In this document: positions 53,481-62,594 of the stretch, one piece after another
How positions within the stretch are numbered: the stretch's first letter is position 1
Layout: the number at the start of each line of letters is the position of its first letter
Source of the DNA: Bacillus sp. FJAT-18017
Lineage (GTDB): Bacteria; Bacillota; Bacilli; Bacillales; Cytobacillaceae
NCBI RefSeq assembly: GCF_001278805.1
Contig: NZ_CP012602.1
Span: forward strand, 1,467,001 to 1,531,000
Length of the DNA stretch: 64,000 nucleotides
Reading direction: 5' to 3'
Notes under the pieces: generated by a model
Told to the model about the DNA's origin: nothing
Database searches by the model: none
The model's input: only the letters and a program-made list of their open reading frames with translations
Position numbers and translations under genes: made by a program

Positions 53481-53915
53481 TTAACGGCAGCCGCAGCCTT
53501 TGCCCATATGCTTGCCGGAATACGCGCCGGCTACACCTGTTCCTGGTCCCATTGCTGGTCCAGGCTGATAAGCACCGGCGACGCCAGTACCAGGTCCCAT
53601 CATGCCAGGCATCATACCAGGCATCATACCAGGAGTCATTCCGGGGGCCATTCCAGGGCCGGGCGCATAAGCACCAGCAACGGATGGACCAGGCGGAAGG
53701 CCAGGCTGAGGGCCGATGTCTGACATTGATGTCACGTTCTGGAAGGACTGTGACTGCGGGAAGAAATGTGCATTCTGGATATTTGTATGGTTTACATGTG
53801 TCGTATGAGTTGGATGCACATGCGGCTGCAGAACGTTATTGTAAGAATGAGTATAGCAGCACTTTGTAGGATGGACGATTGCAGGCAATACCTGCGTTGG
53901 TCTTGGACAATGCAT
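53481..53915 (-). CDS. CotD-like spore coat protein with Gly/Pro/Met repeats
   Basis: A 144-residue protein. The N-terminal half matches CotD: MHCPRPTQVLPAIVHPTKCC then Asn/His-rich HPTHTTHVNHTNIQNAHFFP. The C-terminal half is a run of GPGT-GVAGAY and GMMP-GMMP repeats, ending KGCGCR. The Cys and His clusters suit cross-linking or metal binding in the coat. ATG 53915 follows GAGAGGGGAAAATAG; the six-codon upstream start lacks a binding site. The repeat part may vary in copy number between strains. Confidence 0.88.
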   Translation of the reverse strand: MHCPRPTQVLPAIVHPTKCCYTHSYNNVLQPHVHPTHTTHVNHTNIQNAHFFPQSQSFQNVTSMSDIGPQPGLPPGPSVAGAYAPGPGMAPGMTPGMMPGMMPGMMGPGTGVAGAYQPGPAMGPGTGVAGAYSGKHMGKGCGCR

Positions 53916-53929
53916 TCTATTTTCCCCTC

Positions 53930-54220
53930 TCAATAGGTTTTTGTTACAGTATTAGCGTATGAGAGAAGGTGTGCTATTGTACTAAGGCAAGTACCTATTT
54001 TTGCATGAATCCTATATACAAGGAAATGTAAGGATTCACATGGCTCCACTATTTCTACTTTATCTACAAAATCATTAGTCAGTCTGACACAAACTCCGTT
54101 TTCAAACCAGTACATCGATGCGTTACAGGCATTATCCGCTACCTTTCCCCTTATACAAATACCAGCAGCAAAAATCGCTGATGGAGGTTTCACCTTATCT
54201 CCTTCGAGGCACCAGTCCAT
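53930..54220 (-). other. Possible gene remnant overlapped by an R1/R2 repeat
   Basis: A 96-codon open frame. The part beyond the repeat reads MYWFENGVCVRLTNDFVDKV, which looks protein-like, but its first third (GDKVKPPSAIFAAG) is dispersed-repeat sequence. It has no good binding site. A small gene disrupted by repeat insertion is possible, as is chance. Confidence 0.25.
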
Positions 54221-54306
54221 ACGGCGCTGACCACTAAGGAAAGCTCCTGAGAATAATCATCGCAGGGACAGGCGGGTTTTGCCTGTCACGAGGCGCTTGC
54301 GCTTTT
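54163..54306. repeat. Dispersed repeat: R2 right end joined to R1 right half
   Basis: CAGCAAAAATCGCTGATGG-AGGTTTCACCTTATC is an R2 end; it joins directly to CATACGGCGCTGACCACTAAGG, the GACAGGCGGG...CTGTC hairpin and GGCGCTTGCGCTTTTC of R1. The join occurs at the same TTATC point as in the nested copy at 48.5 kb. Confidence 0.75.
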
Positions 54307-54309
54307 CTT

Positions 54310-54540
54310 TTAATCTTCATCTTTGATGTCTGGATCTTCTGGGATTGGCTCACTCCGCCATTCCTCTATTAGCTGTTTCACTTGTTCAAGGTGGTCCCAA
54401 TGATTTTTAAATTGGTCGCGATTAATAAGATATTGGTCACCATCAAAGACTGCGCGGATTTTCTTTAGACTGACAAGCGATTTTACCTGTTCTTCTGGCA
54501 TGGACAAATACTCGGCAGTTTCTTTTATCGTTAAGTACAT
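54310..54540 (-). CDS. Excisionase/MerR-type helix-turn-helix protein
   Basis: A 76-residue protein. MYLTIKETAEYLSMPEEQVK (residues 1-20) is the winged-helix of excisionase-family DNA-binding proteins, followed by KKIRAVFDGDQYLINRDQF, and an acidic tail. Such proteins can be phage excisionases or chromosomal regulators; no integrase or phage gene is nearby, so a host regulator is more likely. ATG follows AGGGGGAG. Confidence 0.85.
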   Translation of the reverse strand: MYLTIKETAEYLSMPEEQVKSLVSLKKIRAVFDGDQYLINRDQFKNHWDHLEQVKQLIEEWRSEPIPEDPDIKDED

Positions 54541-54679
54541 AGTACTCCCCCTTGTAAAAATATTTCGATATCTGAAGGATTATATTCTTTCTTTTATAAC
54601 TATTGAGGTAAAATAAGAACCATAAAAACTATCAAAAACCTTTCATCATACAATTATACATAATGGGGGGGCACCTGGC

Positions 54680-55879
54680 ATGCAAATCGGGCAGGAAAAC
54701 CAACAAACCGATCATACGAGTTCAGCTAAAATCTGGACAAGGGATTTTATTTTAATCTGTTTTGCAAACTTCTTTGTTTTTCTCGGCTTTCAAATGACGC
54801 TTCCAACGATTCCGCTATTTGTCGAGCATCTCGGCGGGAACGACCAGATGATTGGCTTTGTTGTTGGTGCGTTCACCTTTTCCGCACTTATCCTTCGCCC
54901 TTTCGCAGGCCAATTTCTTGAAACAAAGGGAAGGCGGTTCGTCTTTTTAACCGGGCTTGTGATCTTTGTTTTTTCTGTTGGTTCATTTGGCTTTGCGACA
55001 GGATTTGTATTCCTGTTTCTGATCCGTTTCATTCAGGGAGCGGGATGGGGCTTTTCAACAACCGCATCCGGGACGATTGCGACCGACCTGATACCGCCCG
55101 CCCGCAGAGGTGAAGGAATGGGCTATTACGGGTTATCGGGGAATTTAGCATTGGCGGCAGGTCCATCCCTTGGGCTTATCCTGGCTGGGTTTATTCCGTT
55201 TAAAACTTTATTCCTAATTTGTTCGGGTTTGGGACTGGCCGCGTTGCTGCTCGCTTCAACGATCCGCTACAAACGTGTCGAGAAAAATGCCAGAACGACC
55301 GCCCTTAAGTGGGACTTTTATGAAAAAAGCGCCATGCAGCCAGCAATCCTGATGTTTTTCATTACCGTGACGTTTGGAGGAATCGCAGCTTTCTTACCGT
55401 TGTATACAGCACAGAAGAATATCGGCGGGATTGAATTGTATTTTTTGATTTATGCGCTCGCACTAATGCTGACTCGGGCGTTCGCAGGCCAAATCTATGA
55501 TAAGAAAGGGCATAGGGCTGTAATTATTCCCGGAACCTTCTTAATCCTTTTAGCCATGGTTCTGCTCGCCTGGCTTCCGAACCAAATTTCTCTTTTTGCG
55601 GCTGCCATCCTCTATGGCCTGGGCTTCGGCACCATTCAGCCAGGCTTACAGGCATGGGCAATGGAAAAAGCTCCGAAAAACCGACGGGGAATGGCGAATG
55701 CGACGTTCTTCTCGTTCTTTGACCTTGGAATTGGCGTTGGTTCGCTTCTATTCGGACAAATCGCCCATAACTTTGGCTACTCAAGCATTTATTGGACTTC
55801 TGCAGGCTCGGTACTTTGTTGCATGCTTTTTTATTTTTTCTTATTGTCTAAAGAGGCTGGGAAGGGTCATGCAGTTTAA
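54680..55879 (+). CDS. Major facilitator superfamily transporter
   Basis: A 399-residue protein with twelve predicted membrane helices. LRPFAGQFLETKGRRFVFLT is the MFS signature loop between helices 2 and 3, and AFAGQIYDKKGHRAVII repeats it between helices 8 and 9. It resembles drug or metabolite exporters such as the YwoG/YfkF kind; substrate unknown. Its stop overlaps the start of the AbrB-family gene (TAATG). ATG follows a run of seven G. Confidence 0.9.
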   Translation: MQIGQENQQTDHTSSAKIWTRDFILICFANFFVFLGFQMTLPTIPLFVEHLGGNDQMIGFVVGAFTFSALILRPFAGQFLETKGRRFVFLTGLVIFVFSVGSFGFATGFVFLFLIRFIQGAGWGFSTTASGTIATDLIPPARRGEGMGYYGLSGNLALAAGPSLGLILAGFIPFKTLFLICSGLGLAALLLASTIRYKRVEKNARTTALKWDFYEKSAMQPAILMFFITVTFGGIAAFLPLYTAQKNIGGIELYFLIYALALMLTRAFAGQIYDKKGHRAVIIPGTFLILLAMVLLAWLPNQISLFAAAILYGLGFGTIQPGLQAWAMEKAPKNRRGMANATFFSFFDLGIGVGSLLFGQIAHNFGYSSIYWTSAGSVLCCMLFYFFLLSKEAGKGHAV

Positions 55880-56988
55880 TGAATTTTATTAATAGCAAAT
55901 TCAGCTTGGAGAATTGGAAAGGTATGAAACGACACTTCCGAACTTTAAAAACTATCTTATTTACATTGATTCTCGCTTTGCTTGGTGGGATTCTTTTTAG
56001 TAGCGCTGGCCTGCCTGTACCGTGGCTTCTTGGCCCTATGGCTGCCACGCTTACAGGCTCCATGCTTGGACTCCACCTCTACTGGCCATCCAGGCTTAGG
56101 GACACAGCGCTGATTATCGTTGGCTACTCGCTAGGCCTTTCGTTTACAGGTGAAGCTGTGGGACAGATTTCAAGCCATCTACTCTCGATCATGTTGATGA
56201 CCATATTGTTGGTAGGCTATTGTTCTTTGATGGCTGTCATTGTATCGAAACTCTCCGGCGTTGATTATCAGACGGTACTGCTAGGAAGCATCCCAGGGGG
56301 GCTCTCCCAGATGATTACACTGTCGGAGGAAATCAAGGAAACCGACAGCTCGGTCGTTACGATTTTCCAAGTGACCCGGCTTCTGTTAATTATTTTCATT
56401 GTTCCGTTCATTGCCGTAAAATCAGCTCCAAGTTTCAATGGAGGGCCAAACATATCCGAAAGTTTTGCAGCCGAAATGTTTCCATGGATTTTCGTATTCG
56501 CGCCACTTGCTATTTTATTTGCTATTCTTGGTAAAAAAGTAAAGCTGCCTACTGCATTCTTGACTGGTCCTCTTTTGATTACAGCTGCACTTACAGCAAC
56601 AGGGATTGAAGGCCCAGTTTTACCTGGTTTTATGCTTGATTTGTCTCAATTTTTAATTGGTGCCCATCTTGGGCTCATGTTTAAAAAAGAAAGTTTTGCG
56701 GCTCAGGGGGCACGATTAGCATGGGCTTTGGTCTCGGGGGTATTGCTGCTTGCTGGGGCAACAGCACTGGCGTTTCTGTTAAAGGCAGCCTATCGTATGG
56801 ACTTCATCACTAGCTACCTTAGTATGGCTCCAGGCGGAATGGATCAAATGAGCATCATCGGCCATGAAGCTGGCGCCGATTTATCAATCATTGCGGGCTA
56901 CCAGTTATTCCGGCTTTTCTTTATCTTCTTTGCATTGCCATATTTGATAAAAGGATTATTCTCCCTTTTAGGCAAAAAAAAAACCTAA
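55879..56988 (+). CDS. AbrB family membrane protein (ammonia monooxygenase-related)
   Basis: A 369-residue membrane protein with two copies of the AbrB duplication domain. Each contains the PWLLGP-type or APGGM-type signature: GLPVPWLLGPMAA and GSIPGGLSQMITLSEE in the first half, LSMAPGGMDQMSIIGHEAGA in the second. A transport role is inferred; the name 'ammonia monooxygenase' is historical. It overlaps the MFS stop by one base and so is probably co-translated. A second ATG at 55924 with GGAAAGG upstream is possible. No terminator with a strong stem follows. Confidence 0.88.
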   Translation: MNFINSKFSLENWKGMKRHFRTLKTILFTLILALLGGILFSSAGLPVPWLLGPMAATLTGSMLGLHLYWPSRLRDTALIIVGYSLGLSFTGEAVGQISSHLLSIMLMTILLVGYCSLMAVIVSKLSGVDYQTVLLGSIPGGLSQMITLSEEIKETDSSVVTIFQVTRLLLIIFIVPFIAVKSAPSFNGGPNISESFAAEMFPWIFVFAPLAILFAILGKKVKLPTAFLTGPLLITAALTATGIEGPVLPGFMLDLSQFLIGAHLGLMFKKESFAAQGARLAWALVSGVLLLAGATALAFLLKAAYRMDFITSYLSMAPGGMDQMSIIGHEAGADLSIIAGYQLFRLFFIFFALPYLIKGLFSLLGKKKT

Positions 56989-57092
56989 GTTAGCTCTACA
57001 AAATCAATAATTTCACTAAATGTCGAATTTTCGCTATACAAAATATTGTGAATATCGTTATACTTAAGAGGACAATAAAAATATCTTTTATA

Positions 57093-57265
57093 ACAGGTGC
57101 TGAAATTGTTGAAATATCAGCTTAAAAGGGAAGTTGGTTAAATTCCGACGCGGTCCCGCCACTGTAAATGCGAGCAACCTATACTTTGCCACTGCCAGCA
57201 ATTGGCGGGAAGGCATAGGAAGCGATGACCATGAGCCAGGAGACCTGCCTGTTTATTGCACTGAA
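57093..57265 (+). ncRNA. Cobalamin (B12) riboswitch
   Basis: AdoCbl-type aptamer. GGTGCTG opens P1, AAAAGGGAAGTTGGT and the core GCGGTCCCGCCACTGT follow, and the B12 box reads GAGCCAGGAGACCTGCC at about 57233-57249. GCACTG then closes P1. It precedes the five-gene operon at 57386-63287 and should repress it when cobalamin is abundant. Confidence 0.93.
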
Positions 57266-57277
57266 GCCTACGTGGAT

Positions 57278-57356
57278 AGGAGGGTGTTAAGACAGGCTTT
57301 TTCCAATACCTGCTTAACGTTAGACCACCTCCTTAAACAGGGGGATTTTTTTTATG
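57278..57356 (+). terminator. Riboswitch expression platform hairpin
   Basis: GTTAAG-CAGG / CCTG-CTTAAC forms an inner stem and GGAGG/CCTCC an outer one; further on CCTCC could instead pair with GGGGG before eight T, giving a terminator. Alternative pairings fit B12-controlled transcription termination. The exact switch is inferred. Confidence 0.55.
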
Positions 57357-57385
57357 GTTAAAATTTAGGAATGGGGAGAAGAAAG

Positions 57386-59272
57386 ATGGCAGTAAAGCAG
57401 TATCCAAAGTTTTTAGTTGTACTAATGATGGTATTTTCACTTTTTGCTGGGGGGTTGCCTCAACATGCAAACGCAGCAGCTTCACCTGTTACCGTCAAGG
57501 TTCTTGGTGAAAATGGTGCGGTTTTAGCTTCTGGCGAGGCAGTATTGGAGGAAGGTGAAACGGCCTATGATGCCCTTATAGAAACAGTTGGCGCGGACCA
57601 GGTGGAAGTCATAGAGTATTCTTTTGGCAAAATGATCAATTCCATAAAAGGACTCGAGGCAAAAGATAAATTTTACTGGGGCTTTTACATAAATGGAATT
57701 TCATCCTGGACAGGAGCGGATTCGTACAAGCCTCTTTCTGGTGACGTGCTGACTTTCCTTTATGATAACGGCGCTTCGGCTGAAACAGTCAACCTTGAAA
57801 TTATCGGGAACGACAAATCGACAACAAAATCATATGAGTATATTTCATTTATAGATCAGCCTAATGCCTTCCAACTGCTCATGGTTATGGCAGGAGCTGA
57901 GAATGTCACGTATGATCAATACAGTTTTGGGAAAATGATCTCTTCTATCTTTGGTCTGAAATCAGACGATACTAGCTTTTGGGGTTTATATGTAAATGAC
58001 GAAATGCAGATGGTCGGCGCGGAGGACTATCAACTCCAGGACGGGAAAACCATCCAGTTTAAATATGAAACATTTACACCTCCTGTCGAGGAACCGGGTG
58101 GCAGCGAGCCTGTAGAGGAAAATCCAGCTCCCGGTGCGGAAAATCCAGCGCCCGCTATAGAGTCATATCCTGCAGCAAATCTTTCAAAAGATGTAAACAA
58201 TACTTTTTCCTATATCGAATCAAACAACCAGATCGGTGAGTGGGAAGCAATTGCTTTGAAGCAGGCCGGTAAGCCGATTCCTTCCGGATACCTCGATGGT
58301 GTTGCAAAGCGTGTCAGTGAAAGAGAAGGCAAGTTCCGCACGATTACCGAATATGAACGGTATACACTTGGCATTCTGGCAGCGGGCGGAGATCCAACCA
58401 ACTTTGCCGGCTACAACCTAGTAGAAGGAATCTACAATGGAGATTTTTCCAAACAGGGACTGAACGGGGCAGCCTATGCCTTGATTGCACTCGATAGCGC
58501 AAACTTTGATATTCCAGATAATGCGAAATGGAATCAGGAGAAACTTGTAACCTATCTTCTTGAGAATCAGGGCAAGGAAGGCGGCTGGGGCTTTGATAAG
58601 GAAGCTGGCAGCGATCCTGATACAACATCAATGGTACTAACAGCACTTGCTCCATATAAAAATGACGACCAAGTCAAGACAGCGATTGACAATGGATTAC
58701 ATTTTCTCAAAGGTCTATTCGGGGCATCCAAGGTGGACAACAGCCCGGCTGCTGCACAGGCTGTAATCGCCCTTTCAGCGCTGGGAATTGACGCAAATAG
58801 CGAGACCATAACTGCCGAAGGAAAAACTCTTTTAGGTTATCTTGCATCCTTCCAAACAAATGACGGCGGTTTTGCCTGGAAATCAGGCGATAAGTCTGAT
58901 GTGGTATCTACAACACAGGGACTTCAAGGCTTGGTTGCTTACCAGCTTTACAAGGACGGAAAAGGATCATTATATACTCTGCAATTATCCGAGACGCCAG
59001 TAGAGCCGAACCTGCCTGAAGACGAAGAACAGGAATCTGTTGCGCCAGCAACTCCAGAAACGCCATCAACACCATCAACACCATCAACCTCAGTAACGCC
59101 GGATTCTGAAGCTTCGATGACAGATTCTCCGGAAAACGGAAAAGTTACTGAAAGCCAAGGTCACAGGCTGCCGGACACTGCCACCGATAGTTATTCTCTG
59201 TTAGCACTTGGTGCAATCCTGCTTTTTGCTGGGAGCACCCTGTATTTAGTCAGAAGGCGCAAACAAGCTTAA
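57386..59272 (+). CDS. Wall-anchored double-DUF4430 plus alpha/alpha-toroid protein (candidate surface cobalamin binder)
   Basis: A 628-residue exported protein. After a signal peptide (cleaved near HANA, residue 30) come two homologous DUF4430 domains (about 35-116 and 118-205) with matching YSFGKMINSIKGL and YSFGKMISSIFGL. A Pro/Glu linker follows, then a toroid region of about 240-545 with GGWGFDKEAG and QTNDGGFAWKSGD motifs of the terpenoid-cyclase fold. A second linker leads to an LPDTA sorting signal (residue 595), a hydrophobic span and a basic tail. Intrinsic factor and transcobalamin have a toroid then a DUF4430 domain; here the order is reversed. The riboswitch upstream supports cobalamin binding. 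ATG 57386 follows GGGGAGAAG. Confidence 0.87.
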   Translation: MAVKQYPKFLVVLMMVFSLFAGGLPQHANAAASPVTVKVLGENGAVLASGEAVLEEGETAYDALIETVGADQVEVIEYSFGKMINSIKGLEAKDKFYWGFYINGISSWTGADSYKPLSGDVLTFLYDNGASAETVNLEIIGNDKSTTKSYEYISFIDQPNAFQLLMVMAGAENVTYDQYSFGKMISSIFGLKSDDTSFWGLYVNDEMQMVGAEDYQLQDGKTIQFKYETFTPPVEEPGGSEPVEENPAPGAENPAPAIESYPAANLSKDVNNTFSYIESNNQIGEWEAIALKQAGKPIPSGYLDGVAKRVSEREGKFRTITEYERYTLGILAAGGDPTNFAGYNLVEGIYNGDFSKQGLNGAAYALIALDSANFDIPDNAKWNQEKLVTYLLENQGKEGGWGFDKEAGSDPDTTSMVLTALAPYKNDDQVKTAIDNGLHFLKGLFGASKVDNSPAAAQAVIALSALGIDANSETITAEGKTLLGYLASFQTNDGGFAWKSGDKSDVVSTTQGLQGLVAYQLYKDGKGSLYTLQLSETPVEPNLPEDEEQESVAPATPETPSTPSTPSTSVTPDSEASMTDSPENGKVTESQGHRLPDTATDSYSLLALGAILLFAGSTLYLVRRRKQA

Positions 59273-59290
59273 AATAAGGAGGTTCTAGCA

Positions 59291-60121
59291 ATGGGAAACA
59301 AAATAAACAAGAGATGGCTGCTAATTTTTTCATTGCTTGCAGCCCTTACACTAGCCGGGTGTGGAACGGCCGCTGAATCATCAGAGCAGCAATCTGGCAA
59401 TGAAAAAGCAGATATTGCCCTTAAGGAAGATACCGCGAGCAAGAAGTCAAGTACACAAGATGATGAGCCTGCGAAAAAATCTGCAGATACCGAACAGGCT
59501 TCCGACACGCCTGTTTCAAACAGCAATGCTGAAGAAAAATCAATTTCTAAGGAAACAACAACGTCACCAGAAAAATCGGCCAAGCCTTCTAATGGAACGA
59601 GTGATTCCTCCTCTGATTCCGGAAATAAGGCCAGCACCGAATCTCAACCAAAAACGAAAGCCACTACAGAGACAGCATCCGCTTCGAAAGGAACCGGTAC
59701 TGCAAGCTCTAAGGAGAGCTCTCAACCAGCCTCCAAACCTGCACCAAAGCAAACCGCTCCAACCAAGACAAAACCCGTGACGGTTCCTGTTGAAACCGCG
59801 ACAATTTCAATCAAAGGCCCTGATGATGTCGGCATGATTATGGGTGCTAAAAAGGTTGAGATTAAAGAGGGTGACAGGATTATTGATATCCTGCTCCGTA
59901 CAGCTAAGGAAGAAGATATCTTTGTTGATTATTCTGGCAGTGGGGCAACCGCATACGTTGCTGGAATCGACAATGTTTACGAGTTTGATTACGGCCAAAG
60001 AAGCGGATGGATTTGCAAAAAGAACGGAGTAACCCTTGAAAAAGGAGCCGGCTCAACTAAGGTTTCTAATGGTGACAGGATTGAGTGGATTTATACTGAA
60101 GACTTCCTGAAAAAAGAATGA
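59291..60121 (+). CDS. DUF4430 domain lipoprotein (candidate cobalamin handover protein)
   Basis: A 276-residue lipoprotein: lipobox LAGC with C24, a long Ser/Thr/Lys/Glu low-complexity stalk (about 28-165), and a C-terminal DUF4430 domain (about 168-272) with DRIIDILLRTAKEE, VYEFDYGQRSGW and DRIEWIYTEDF. It should sit on the membrane outer face beside the ECF transporter. Its stop overlaps the EcfT start (ATGA). Binding to corrinoids is inferred from the domain and riboswitch. ATG follows AAGGAGGTTC. Confidence 0.87.
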   Translation: MGNKINKRWLLIFSLLAALTLAGCGTAAESSEQQSGNEKADIALKEDTASKKSSTQDDEPAKKSADTEQASDTPVSNSNAEEKSISKETTTSPEKSAKPSNGTSDSSSDSGNKASTESQPKTKATTETASASKGTGTASSKESSQPASKPAPKQTAPTKTKPVTVPVETATISIKGPDDVGMIMGAKKVEIKEGDRIIDILLRTAKEEDIFVDYSGSGATAYVAGIDNVYEFDYGQRSGWICKKNGVTLEKGAGSTKVSNGDRIEWIYTEDFLKKE

Positions 60122-60984
60122 ATAGGCTCCATCCATTAACGGCATTTGTTTACTATGCCGGAGCACTTGCCTTGCTCATACTATTCCAGCATCCGGCCTT
60201 TCTCCTGGCCGGATTTGTTGGTGTTTTGACTTTGAATTATATCCAGGATCGCTTCAGGGGGCTGCGGCGCTGGCTTGTATTTCTGTTAACGTCCGGACTG
60301 CTCATCCTTTTCATTAATCCTTTATTCAATGAACGCGGCCGCCATGTCCTGTTTGAAATTGGCACTCATCGAATCACTCTGGAAGCCGCCACGCTCGGAG
60401 CTATGTCGGCCCTGTCGATTATGGGGATTATCGCCATATTCGTCTCGTATAACGAAATCATGACACCAAATAAACTGCTATTTTTGTTCGCCCGGGTGGC
60501 ACCGCAGTTTGCGGTATTACTCATGTTGACACTCCGGTTCATCCCGCTGATGCGGCGGCGCCTTGAAGAAATCTCTTCCGTCCAGGCAAGTAAGGGGATT
60601 TCATTAAAGTCAGGAACCATAAGGGAACGGGCAAAAAACGGGATGAGCTTCATCCAGACCTTGCTTGTTTTTTCACTAGAGGAAGCGATTCAAACTGCCG
60701 ACTCAATGAAGGCACGAGCCTATGGGACAGGCAGGCGTACTGCTTATCACCATTTCCGTTTTAAACCTCTCGACAGAGTGACGCTGGTGCTCTTTGTTGT
60801 GCTTCTGGCGATCGCATTTTATGGGAGGATGAACGGCTGGGGACTTCTGGCGGTTTATCCGGTTATGGAACCATTTAGCCTTTCCATTCAAGACAGAATT
60901 ACGTTTACAGCCTTCCTGCTGTTTATCGGATATCCAATCATCATCGAACTGAAGGGGGCATTTGGATGGCGCACATCGAATTGA
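60118..60984 (+). CDS. ECF transporter transmembrane component EcfT
   Basis: A 288-residue membrane protein with about six helices. The coupling-helix motifs are SVQASKGIS and ADSMKARAYGTGRRT, forms of the family's A-R-G signatures that touch the ATPases. It overlaps the lipoprotein by four bases and the ATPase by 19, so all are co-translated. Confidence 0.9.
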   Translation: MNRLHPLTAFVYYAGALALLILFQHPAFLLAGFVGVLTLNYIQDRFRGLRRWLVFLLTSGLLILFINPLFNERGRHVLFEIGTHRITLEAATLGAMSALSIMGIIAIFVSYNEIMTPNKLLFLFARVAPQFAVLLMLTLRFIPLMRRRLEEISSVQASKGISLKSGTIRERAKNGMSFIQTLLVFSLEEAIQTADSMKARAYGTGRRTAYHHFRFKPLDRVTLVLFVVLLAIAFYGRMNGWGLLAVYPVMEPFSLSIQDRITFTAFLLFIGYPIIIELKGAFGWRTSN

Positions 60985-62564
60985 ACAACGTAAGCTTTAC
61001 CTATCCTGAAGCCCTAGTCCCTGCACTTGACTCGGTAAACCTGTCAGTTCAGAAGGGAGAATTTGTTGTCCTCTTTGGCCCTTCAGGTTCTGGAAAAAGC
61101 ACCCTTCTTCGCTTATTGAAGGAAGAAATCCGCCCGCATGGCGAGCTTCGAGGCTCTATTTTGCTAAAAGGGGCCGATTCCAGCAGTATCGGCTTCGTCT
61201 TTCAAGATCCCGAAAACCAGGTAGTTGCCGATGATCCTCTTCATGAAATGGTATTCGGGCTTGAAAATCAGGGTCTTCCGTCGAATGAAATGAGGAACCG
61301 TGTTGCGGAAATCGTTTCATTCTTTGGCGCCGAGCCGATTTTGCATAAAAAAATGCACGAGCTATCGGGCGGGAAAAAGCAGCAAATGAATCTGGCCTCC
61401 GTCTTGTTAATGCAGCCGGACATTCTAGTCCTTGACGAACCAACCTCCCAGCTTGATCCTGTCAGTACCCGTGAACTGCTCGACATGCTTAAGAGGCTAA
61501 ATGAAGAATTCGGGATGACAATCATCCTTGCCGAGCACCGTCTTGATGATTGCATCATTCTTGCTGACAGGATGGCCATGATGGACAAGGGAAGGATCGT
61601 CTATGACAGCGATCCAAGGTCAGTGATGGAGCAGCTTTGGAAAGAAGGGGAAAGGGCGTTCGTTCCTGGCATCCCATCCTTTTTCCTTGAGGAACAAAGC
61701 TTAGCAGGCTCTGAAATGCCAAAGCGAAGCGGCCAAACTGCGCTGCCGCTTTCGGTCAAGGAAGGCAGAGCACTGCTGCATCTAATTCCCGGGAGAAAGC
61801 TTGATGGAAAACAGGAAAGCAACATTGGGACAGAGCAAATTATTGAAAAGCCTGTACTCAAGGCGAAGAATCTTGGTTTCAGGTATGAAAAAAACAACAG
61901 CCCAGTCCTTGATGAACTGAACTTCGACTTAAAAATAGGTGAAATATATGCTCTTCTTGGCGGTAATGGCTCTGGCAAATCAACGCTGCTAAAATTGTTG
62001 AGCAATGTCATAAAGCCTGAAACAGGAAAGCTAACACTTGCAGACGTCCCTTTTAAAAAGTTGAAGGAGATTGATTTAGCCCGCAGAATTGGCTATTTAC
62101 CGCAAAATCCCAAATTGTTTTTTCTTCATGATACGGTCGGCGGTGAAATTTCGGCAGTTTGCAACCAATGGGGAACACCTGCCCAGGAGGCAGACATTTT
62201 GATTGAGCAATTCTCACTTAGCAACCTGCTTCAATCGCATCCATATGACCTTAGCGGCGGCGAACTCCAAAAAGCTGCATTTGTTTGTTTGCTCCTAAGG
62301 AAACCAGAAGTGCTATTGCTGGATGAACCTACGAAAGGGCTTGATCCGGTTTCAAAGGCAGCCCTAGCACAGGTATTGCAAAAACAGAAAGAGAACGGGA
62401 AGGCAATTGTAATTTCGACTCACGATATTGAGTTCGCTGCCAAGCATGCAACCCGATGCGGTATGCTGTTCCAGGGTGAAATTACATCCGAGGCTGCTCC
62501 AGAAGAATTCTTTAGCGGAAACTTTTTTTATAGCACTATGATTCAGCGGTTGTTCCGAAATTAA
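60966..62564 (+). CDS. Fused double ECF ATPase (EcfA-EcfA')
   Basis: A 532-residue protein with two ABC domains in one chain. The first has Walker A GPSGSGKST (residues 38-46), signature LSGGKKQQMN and Walker B VLDEPTSQLDP; the second has GGNGSGKSTLL (about 332), LSGGELQKAA and LLDEPTKGLDP. Both have intact switch His (AEHRLDD, STHDIEF). The usual two ECF ATPases are separate genes; a fusion is known in some firmicutes. A linker of about 60 residues joins them. ATG follows AAGGGGGC. Confidence 0.92.
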   Translation: MAHIELNNVSFTYPEALVPALDSVNLSVQKGEFVVLFGPSGSGKSTLLRLLKEEIRPHGELRGSILLKGADSSSIGFVFQDPENQVVADDPLHEMVFGLENQGLPSNEMRNRVAEIVSFFGAEPILHKKMHELSGGKKQQMNLASVLLMQPDILVLDEPTSQLDPVSTRELLDMLKRLNEEFGMTIILAEHRLDDCIILADRMAMMDKGRIVYDSDPRSVMEQLWKEGERAFVPGIPSFFLEEQSLAGSEMPKRSGQTALPLSVKEGRALLHLIPGRKLDGKQESNIGTEQIIEKPVLKAKNLGFRYEKNNSPVLDELNFDLKIGEIYALLGGNGSGKSTLLKLLSNVIKPETGKLTLADVPFKKLKEIDLARRIGYLPQNPKLFFLHDTVGGEISAVCNQWGTPAQEADILIEQFSLSNLLQSHPYDLSGGELQKAAFVCLLLRKPEVLLLDEPTKGLDPVSKAALAQVLQKQKENGKAIVISTHDIEFAAKHATRCGMLFQGEITSEAAPEEFFSGNFFYSTMIQRLFRN

Positions 62565-62594
62565 ACTATTTTTTATTAAGAGAGGGGTGGTGTG

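Noticed and set aside
54310..54540. Prophage excision module
   Set aside because: The excisionase-like protein stands alone, with no integrase, phage genes or attachment repeats seen around it.
57134..57361. 75-codon frame before the DUF4430 operon
   Set aside because: It lies wholly in the cobalamin riboswitch and its expression platform.
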